DNA of 64,000 nucleotides, from positions 126,501 to 190,500 of the forward strand of contig NC_090136.1 in NCBI RefSeq assembly GCF_017916325.1, in the 5' to 3' direction. The notes below the pieces were generated by a model that was not told the origin of the DNA, ran no database searches, and saw nothing but the letters and a program-made list of their open reading frames with translations. This stretch comes from Leishmania martiniquensis (lineage: Eukaryota; Euglenozoa; Kinetoplastea; Trypanosomatida; Trypanosomatidae). The translations under genes were made by a program, and so were the position numbers. Positions within the stretch are counted from its first letter, which is position 1. Each line of letters starts with the position of its first letter. Shown one piece after another: positions 58,507 through 64,000 of the stretch.

Positions 58507-60009
58507 ATGCTGCAGCGAACCGGCGCGGTGGCCGCAACGGCAGCGCTGCCGCACAACATGACGATGAAGGACCAGCTCTGCCAGCAGGTGCTGAACCGCT
58601 GCACCCCTGTCGTCTACTCCTCTCTGCCAAACGGGTTTCGGGTGGCGACGGAGTACGTAAAGGGCTGCCCCTTCGCCACCGTTGGCGTGTGGATCGATGC
58701 GGGGAGTCGCTTCGAGGACATCCACAACAACGGTGTGGCGCATTTTCTGGAGCATATGAACTTCAAGGGCACCGACCGGTACTCGAAGCGCGACGTCGAG
58801 AACCTCTTCGAGCACCGCGGGGCGCACTTCAACGCGTACACCTCGCGGGATCGCACCGCCTACTACGTGAAGGCGTTCACGAAGGATGTGGACAAGATGA
58901 TCGACGTTGTGTCGGACCTCCTGCAGCGCGGTCGCTACCGCCTGCACGACATCGAGGCGGAGCGGCCGACGATTCTGGCCGAGATGCGCGAGGTGGAGGA
59001 GCTTGTGGATGAGGTGCTCATGGACAACGTGCACCAAGCCGCCTACGACCCGACGACAAGTGGGCTGCCGCTCACCATCCTCGGGCCAGTTGAGAACATC
59101 GCCGGCAACATCAACAAGTCCATGATCGAGGAATACGTGCGGGTGCACTACACAGGGCCGCGCATGTGCCTCGTGTCGTCTGGCGGCATCTCGCCTGACG
59201 CGGCGCACGCGCTGGCAGAGAAGTACTTCAGCTCTCTGCCCTCCACGAACAACCGCCCGCGCCTGCACGGCGTCTACAAGGGCGGCCACACCGTTCTTTG
59301 GAACGAAGTGATGGCAACCGCGAACACGGCCGTTGCCTTCCCGATCTGCGGCGCCTCGCACCCAGACAGCTATCCGCTGCAGCTCATCCACAACGTTATC
59401 GGGCAGTTTCGCGAGGGGCAGTATGACCAGTTCAGCGCGCAGCGCCGCAACCCGAACCTGCCCTGGGAACGGGTGCCGAACCTGGTCCAGCTGCGCCCTT
59501 TCTACACGCCGTACGAGGAGACAGCGCTGCTCGGCTACCACATCGTGACAGCCCGCATGGCGGCAAGCGACGACCGTCGCGACAGCGGCTTCGCCCGCGA
59601 CGACGCGCAGACGCTGCTGCTGAACTACATCCTGGGCTCGCTCTACGACCTGTGTGCCACCAAGGTAGCGGACCCGCTGCTGGAGGCGGCCAAGGCGGAG
59701 TTCAAGGCGTCTGTCATGATGATGCGCGACAGCACGACGAACAGCGCCGAGGACCTTGGGCGGCAGATGATCCACTTTGGCCGCCGCGTGCCGCTGCAAG
59801 AGGTCTTCGAGAGGGTCGACGCCGTCACGCCCGAGTCCCTGCGCGCCGCAGCAGAGAAGTACTTTAGCGTGGTTCAGCCCACCGTTTCGTGCATCGGCGC
59901 GAGCAGCGCGCTGCCCAAGTACGACCCCCTTTCGCTCGTGACGAGTGTGGTGCGGCCGCAGCTGACGCCGCCGCAGTTCCCGCAGGACGCGCGTGCGTGT
60001 CTCCTCTGA
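58507..60009 (+). CDS. Mitochondrial processing peptidase beta subunit (M16)
   Basis: The 500-residue M16 metallopeptidase should cleave presequences from imported mitochondrial proteins. The inverted zinc motif HFLEH is at residues 79-83, with the third ligand Glu159 exactly 76 residues on in ILAEMREVEE, so the catalytic site is intact as in MPP beta. Further family features are FKGTDRYSKRDVENLFEHRGAHFNAYTSRDRTAYY and the C-terminal M16 domain. In some eukaryotes the same subunit also serves as a core protein of complex III; a double role cannot be decided here. The N-terminus (MLQRTGAVAATAALPHN) is short and mildly basic. Confidence 0.93.
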   Translation: MLQRTGAVAATAALPHNMTMKDQLCQQVLNRCTPVVYSSLPNGFRVATEYVKGCPFATVGVWIDAGSRFEDIHNNGVAHFLEHMNFKGTDRYSKRDVENLFEHRGAHFNAYTSRDRTAYYVKAFTKDVDKMIDVVSDLLQRGRYRLHDIEAERPTILAEMREVEELVDEVLMDNVHQAAYDPTTSGLPLTILGPVENIAGNINKSMIEEYVRVHYTGPRMCLVSSGGISPDAAHALAEKYFSSLPSTNNRPRLHGVYKGGHTVLWNEVMATANTAVAFPICGASHPDSYPLQLIHNVIGQFREGQYDQFSAQRRNPNLPWERVPNLVQLRPFYTPYEETALLGYHIVTARMAASDDRRDSGFARDDAQTLLLNYILGSLYDLCATKVADPLLEAAKAEFKASVMMMRDSTTNSAEDLGRQMIHFGRRVPLQEVFERVDAVTPESLRAAAEKYFSVVQPTVSCIGASSALPKYDPLSLVTSVVRPQLTPPQFPQDARACLL

Positions 60010-60792
60010 AAGGCTGACATGAGACGCGTGCGCCTACAGATATGGGGTGTATGAAGGACGGGAAAGGGGAAGGGAGTCGTGCGTGCTGTGATCGCCTGTC
60101 TCGTTTCGTGCATGCACCTCTCTCTCTCTGTGGGTGTACGTGTGTCTCCTCCCTCTCTCCGACCTCCCCGCAGCCCCACTTCTGCCCCAACTTGATCACG
60201 CCGGTCTTCGTTGCTGTTGCTGTTGGGTCGCCTAATTATTCACTCCTATAAGGTCGCCGATACGAGGCACTAGCCACAGCCCGGCAGGGCGCGTCTTGAT
60301 GCACACGGCTGTCTGGCCAGTCATCCCGGCGCGCGCGCGCGCTCTCCACGGGGCACCAAGACTTCGCCGCCGTGCCGACTCCCTCTCTCGGTGTCGGCCG
60401 GCCGGTTGCCCGAGAAGCAGGAGAGGGCATCCCTTACATGCGCGCAGCCCCCAAGGACCTTCCCTCAGCCGTTGCAATCGCCTCGGCGCCGCACCGCACG
60501 CATGACATGTCCGCTGCCCTTCTCTGCGCCTCCTCCTCCTATGCTCTGTGTCGCGTGACCCCGTTGCCCATCGGTGTCAGCTGCGGCAGCCGCAACAGAT
60601 AGAGGGGAGCGGGCGTTAAATCTGTCGCGCATGCTCCTGCGCGCGCACGCCCACACATCTGACTCGAGCGAGCATCGCCCCCACCCCCACCCCCTCCTGC
60701 GCATGCACACGCATGCGCCGGCGTCCACTTCCTAGACCCAATCACATACATCGTTTGAGACGCCCCCCTTTTTTCCCCGTTGACGGGTGGTG
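60010..60792. other. Intergenic region
   Basis: No gene is supported. A short pyrimidine/T tract (60762-60780) lies directly before the next gene; no AG occurs between it and the ATG at 60793. Confidence 0.6.
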
Positions 60793-63700
60793 ATGAGCTG
60801 TGAGCATGGCGACGCGCATCAGCGAGAGGCGCAGCGCATGTTGGGTGGCGACAAGGGGAAGTGCATCAGCAGTAGCGGCAGCAATACGAATGGCAGCGAC
60901 GTGGCTGCGCCATGGCTGGAGGATCACGGGCTGTGGTCCTCTTCCTCCTCCTCCTCCCCCCCCTCCCAGGTAACACCGACCCGTCGGGCTGTCGATGCCG
61001 GGGCGACCATAGCAGCAGCAAGGGCAGCAGCGACACCATCGCGGACATCCTTGCTGGCCACCCCCACGCCGGTGCACGGGCGCGCGCAGGAGCATGCGCG
61101 GCACTCCCGAGCGGAGGTGATGGCACCGATTACCGTGGCAAGCGACGCGCATGGCTCGCTGACCGAACGCCCTGTCAGTCGAGGTGCGGCACGTGGCCAC
61201 CCGTCACCAAGGGCATCACCCGAGCGGCAGCAACAGGAATGGAGAGACGAGGAGCAGGGGGAGGAGGGCAGGCGGCGCTCTCCTCCGTCCATTCATTCGG
61301 CGTCCGCGTCGCCGCTACCGCCCGTGCACGGGGAAGTGCGATCGCACACCGCCGCCTGCGATGATGGCCGCAACGGTGGTGGTGAGGCAGCGGGCCGAAG
61401 TCCCAAGCGGCACCGGGCTGGCGCGGATGCAGTATCAGATGACGCCCAGACATCGTCATCCGTGGCGCTCCACCCGCCCCCGCCACTGCAACCGCCGCAA
61501 GAGGCGTCGGCTCTGTTTCCGTCGCTGGTGCCGGTGGCGGCGGCGTGCACGCAGCAGATGGTGCCGTCGTCGTCCTCGTCGCCGTCAGCGAAGGAGTCGC
61601 TCACTGCCGCGTTGTCGACCCTGAGGAATGGCTCTCCGTCACCCCTTGTGGTCAGCCACGGAGAAGAGAGCGAGTCAGCCGAGCAGCTGTGCACAGGACC
61701 GGCAGCCGCGCCCGCCGTGGATGACGCCTCCGCGACCGCGCCCCCGGCAGCATCGCCGCCTTCGCCATTGCCGCAGGCGTGGGTGTCCTGTGCGCACAGC
61801 GACTTGCCGGCGCGCTACCGCGACATCCCGGGCTACTACTGCACGTACTGCTCCTACACAGTTTGCCCCGACTGCGTCTCACTGGTGCAGGTGCAGGTGC
61901 AGCAGCATACGACGAGAGCCGCCGGGCAGTCTTCCGTCTTTTCGTCGGCTGCGCCCACATCGTTCACGGTGGGCGAGATGGACTGGCTGGATGCCGTGAT
62001 CGCCTCTCCGGCGACCGCTGTGCGTAGCGGCGGAGTCGAGGACGGTGCTTGCCGAGCGAACGCCCCCGCCTCCTACGCGCGTGCAAGCGCTGGGCGTAGC
62101 CACAGCCACGCGTCGCAGCACCGACACCTAGCGGAAGGCGTCGCGGCGCGTGACGCAGTCACCACACTGTTGTTGCCGCCTTCGACAACGACAGCGGCGG
62201 CGTCCCTTCGCTGTCATCTCTGCCGGCGCGGTGACCTCGTGCGTGAAGAGGCGCTCCTGCACGAGTGGTGCTGTGAGGGGCCGATGCCGCCGGCGCGGCT
62301 GCACGGAGGCGGCAGCCTCGTCTACGACACGGAGAATCTGCACAAGTATTACTTCATGCGGGCACAACGCGAGAAGAGGCTGTCGTCGACGGAGCCGCTG
62401 CTCGCTCAGGTACTCGCCGTCGCTCCCGCCGCTCTGGGCGCCGGCGACCGCAGCGGTGGCCCAGACGCCCGCGCAGACGGGTCGGCTCCATACGTCACGC
62501 AAAGCCACCACCACCGTGATGCGCCACGTGCGGCCAGCGGCAAGCACACCGCTTGCGAGCGAGACCCGCTGCCCTCCGCGTCTCCTGCGCACGGGCGCCG
62601 GCGGGTGCTCTCACGCTGTGGCGCAGGACCGAGCGCGGCAGCCGGGGTGCGGGATGGTGCAGCGCTGCCGCTGGACCGCTGTGAGGAGGGTGGCAGCTTC
62701 ACCTTCTCCGTGTGGAACCCACGGATGCAGACGCACCTCGTCTGGTGCGCCGTCGATCGCGAGGCGCGCGAAGAAGCGCCCGTCTATCGCCACCCTCACC
62801 ATCACCGCAGCGCCGGCCACCGCGGCCGTGGCGCTTTGCCGCCCTCGGCCTCCGTCACGCCGCTCTTTGTGTGGAGCTGCCCGCCCTCGTTGCCTGGACT
62901 CCCAGCTCGGCCGTTCCGTGTGGCGGTCCCGTACGGCCTCTACGCCTTCGCGAACACGCACGCACTGGCGCTGTACATGGCCAGCGACATCTTCAAGAAG
63001 GCGGCGACGCAGCTTACTGCGGCAGCGGTTGGCGGCGACGGCACACACCGCGTGCAACTCCGCCCTCAGCACCTGTCCTCCGTGAAGGTGGTGCCGGCAG
63101 CCACTCTGCGCGCGCTGCTCATAGTGAACGTGATGCACCACATCGCCACCACCCCACGGCCGCTGCTCCTGGGGCGTGCGCTGACGTCAAGGGGGCCGTA
63201 CCCCACGCCAGAGCACCGCCTGCATGAGGAGCGCCCGATGCAGCAGTCATCTCCCGTGAAGATGGCGGGCGGCGCCACACTATCGCCGGCGTCGCGCAAG
63301 CGTCCCCGAGCGAGCGAAGAGGGCGGCGATGGTCGGTCATTGGCTGCACCGGACGCGGAGGTCCCGACCTTGCCGCCCACCGCTGACCTGCAATGGCCAC
63401 ATGGCCTTGCCTCACCGGAGCTGGCGCTCTGCGTGGACCACCTGCTGCATGGCCGCTCCGTCGCGGTGTACGGCATCGGCTCGAAGTACTTCTTCCTCCA
63501 CCACGTTGCGCAGAGCGCAGAGCTGCAGCAGCTAAGTATCTTCACAGTGGACGCGAGCCTTGGTCGCAGCGATGGCAGCGTCGGCAACGGTCACAGTAGC
63601 GCGGCCACGTCTGCGTCGGTAGATGTGCAGAGCGGTGGCCAGAGTGTGCGTCGCACCGGAAGGGGCGGCGGTAGCGCGAGCGCGCCGGGTCGCGCTGTGG

Positions 63701-64000
63701 GTGCCGCTGCTGCCACCGCCGCTGCCCCCTCGATTGTGCGCCAGCTGATCGCCGTCGGCCGCGCGCTCGTGAAGCGTGTGCACCCTAAAGCGCTCCAGGC
63801 GGAGGTGCAGCTGCAGGGACACAGCGCCGCGACGCTGCGGCGGCAGCAGATTTTAAAGGATGCGCACCAGCTTCCGCAGCCGACGCCTGGTGCGGCGCCG
63901 CTGCTTACGGAACGGGCAGCGCTCGCCGGCGAAGAGGCCCGCTCGCCAGCCGTGGCGCGCGACGTCACGTCCGTCATGCAGCGCGCGCCGAGCGCGTCAC
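60793..64000 (+). CDS. ORC2-like protein, partial (3' end outside window)
   Basis: The frame is open for 1069 codons from ATG 60793 to the window end. About 340 N-terminal residues are Ser/Pro/Ala-rich. Two cysteine-rich units follow: YYCTYCSYTVCPDC (C350/C353/C358/C361) and CHLCRRGD (C474/C477) with HEWCC about 17 residues on, likely zinc-binding. At residues 884-899, LLHGRSVAVYGIGSKY matches the ORC2 signature 'L-GF-LLLYGLGSK', preceded by a WPHGLASPELALCVDHL helix and followed by LSIFTVDASLG and SIVRQLIAVGRALV, in the order expected for ORC2. The role would be replication-origin recognition in the nucleus. No AG lies between the nearby pyrimidine tract and this ATG, so the true start may be the next in-frame ATG at 60838. 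The C-terminus is missing. Confidence 0.65.
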   Translation, partial: MSCEHGDAHQREAQRMLGGDKGKCISSSGSNTNGSDVAAPWLEDHGLWSSSSSSSPPSQVTPTRRAVDAGATIAAARAAATPSRTSLLATPTPVHGRAQEHARHSRAEVMAPITVASDAHGSLTERPVSRGAARGHPSPRASPERQQQEWRDEEQGEEGRRRSPPSIHSASASPLPPVHGEVRSHTAACDDGRNGGGEAAGRSPKRHRAGADAVSDDAQTSSSVALHPPPPLQPPQEASALFPSLVPVAAACTQQMVPSSSSSPSAKESLTAALSTLRNGSPSPLVVSHGEESESAEQLCTGPAAAPAVDDASATAPPAASPPSPLPQAWVSCAHSDLPARYRDIPGYYCTYCSYTVCPDCVSLVQVQVQQHTTRAAGQSSVFSSAAPTSFTVGEMDWLDAVIASPATAVRSGGVEDGACRANAPASYARASAGRSHSHASQHRHLAEGVAARDAVTTLLLPPSTTTAAASLRCHLCRRGDLVREEALLHEWCCEGPMPPARLHGGGSLVYDTENLHKYYFMRAQREKRLSSTEPLLAQVLAVAPAALGAGDRSGGPDARADGSAPYVTQSHHHRDAPRAASGKHTACERDPLPSASPAHGRRRVLSRCGAGPSAAAGVRDGAALPLDRCEEGGSFTFSVWNPRMQTHLVWCAVDREAREEAPVYRHPHHHRSAGHRGRGALPPSASVTPLFVWSCPPSLPGLPARPFRVAVPYGLYAFANTHALALYMASDIFKKAATQLTAAAVGGDGTHRVQLRPQHLSSVKVVPAATLRALLIVNVMHHIATTPRPLLLGRALTSRGPYPTPEHRLHEERPMQQSSPVKMAGGATLSPASRKRPRASEEGGDGRSLAAPDAEVPTLPPTADLQWPHGLASPELALCVDHLLHGRSVAVYGIGSKYFFLHHVAQSAELQQLSIFTVDASLGRSDGSVGNGHSSAATSASVDVQSGGQSVRRTGRGGGSASAPGRAVGAAAATAAAPSIVRQLIAVGRALVKRVHPKALQAEVQLQGHSAATLRRQQILKDAHQLPQPTPGAAPLLTERAALAGEEARSPAVARDVTSVMQRAPSAS

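Noticed and set aside
58420..59799. 459-codon minus-strand open frame
   Set aside because: It is a shadow of MPP beta; the + strand frame carries the M16 motif and full family similarity.

Overview
The window reads as a stretch of a Leishmania-type (kinetoplastid) nuclear chromosome. Every supported gene lies on the + strand, no gene is interrupted by an intron, and genes are spaced by 0.5-3.3 kb of pyrimidine-rich, CA/TG/TA-microsatellite-laden DNA. This is the layout of a polycistronic transcription unit whose messages are made by trans-splicing and polyadenylation. Marker genes confirm the lineage, most clearly the mitochondrial RNA-editing ligase REL1. From memory, the gene order (acyl-CoA synthetases, threonine aldolase, REL1, TBC protein, Ddi1, Hsp70-like, MPP) matches Leishmania major chromosome 1; I could not check this by alignment.

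Region 1 (1-21,300) is a tandem array of long-chain acyl-CoA synthetase (ACS) genes. It holds three intact enzymes (972-3062, 6120-8216, 11245-13386), one decayed copy (about 9569-10313), and a greatly enlarged relative (16679-21289) whose adenylation motifs are eroded. The three intact proteins begin MGxCVVSxM, a dual-acylation-type N-terminus. A threonine aldolase gene (4039-5157) sits between the first two ACS genes and is followed by a copy of a roughly 295-bp element also found after ACS gene 1.

Region 2 (21,300-38,000) carries a kinetoplastid hypothetical protein, a double CCHC zinc-knuckle protein, a divergent Prp3-like U4/U6 snRNP protein, a sideroflexin, a WDR20/creC-like WD protein and REL1. 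These cover RNA processing and mitochondrial functions.

Region 3 (38,000-64,000) carries a TBCK-like protein (degenerate kinase, TBC and rhodanese domains), Ddi1 aspartyl protease, an EF-hand-like protein, a low-complexity hypothetical, an ER-type large Hsp70 (Grp170/Lhs1 class) and the beta subunit of mitochondrial processing peptidase. It ends in a gene that runs off the window; its C-terminal part resembles ORC2.

Intergenic DNA holds a dispersed, degenerate repeat family in both orientations (copies near 145, 3595, 5485, 24433 and 53036) and several strong hairpins or palindromes, including a perfect 32-bp palindrome at 53712-53743. I found no tRNA, rRNA, CRISPR array or minus-strand gene. 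The best candidates for a second look are the ORC2-like protein, the ACS pseudoenzyme, the mosaic ACS array and the structured intergenic repeats.
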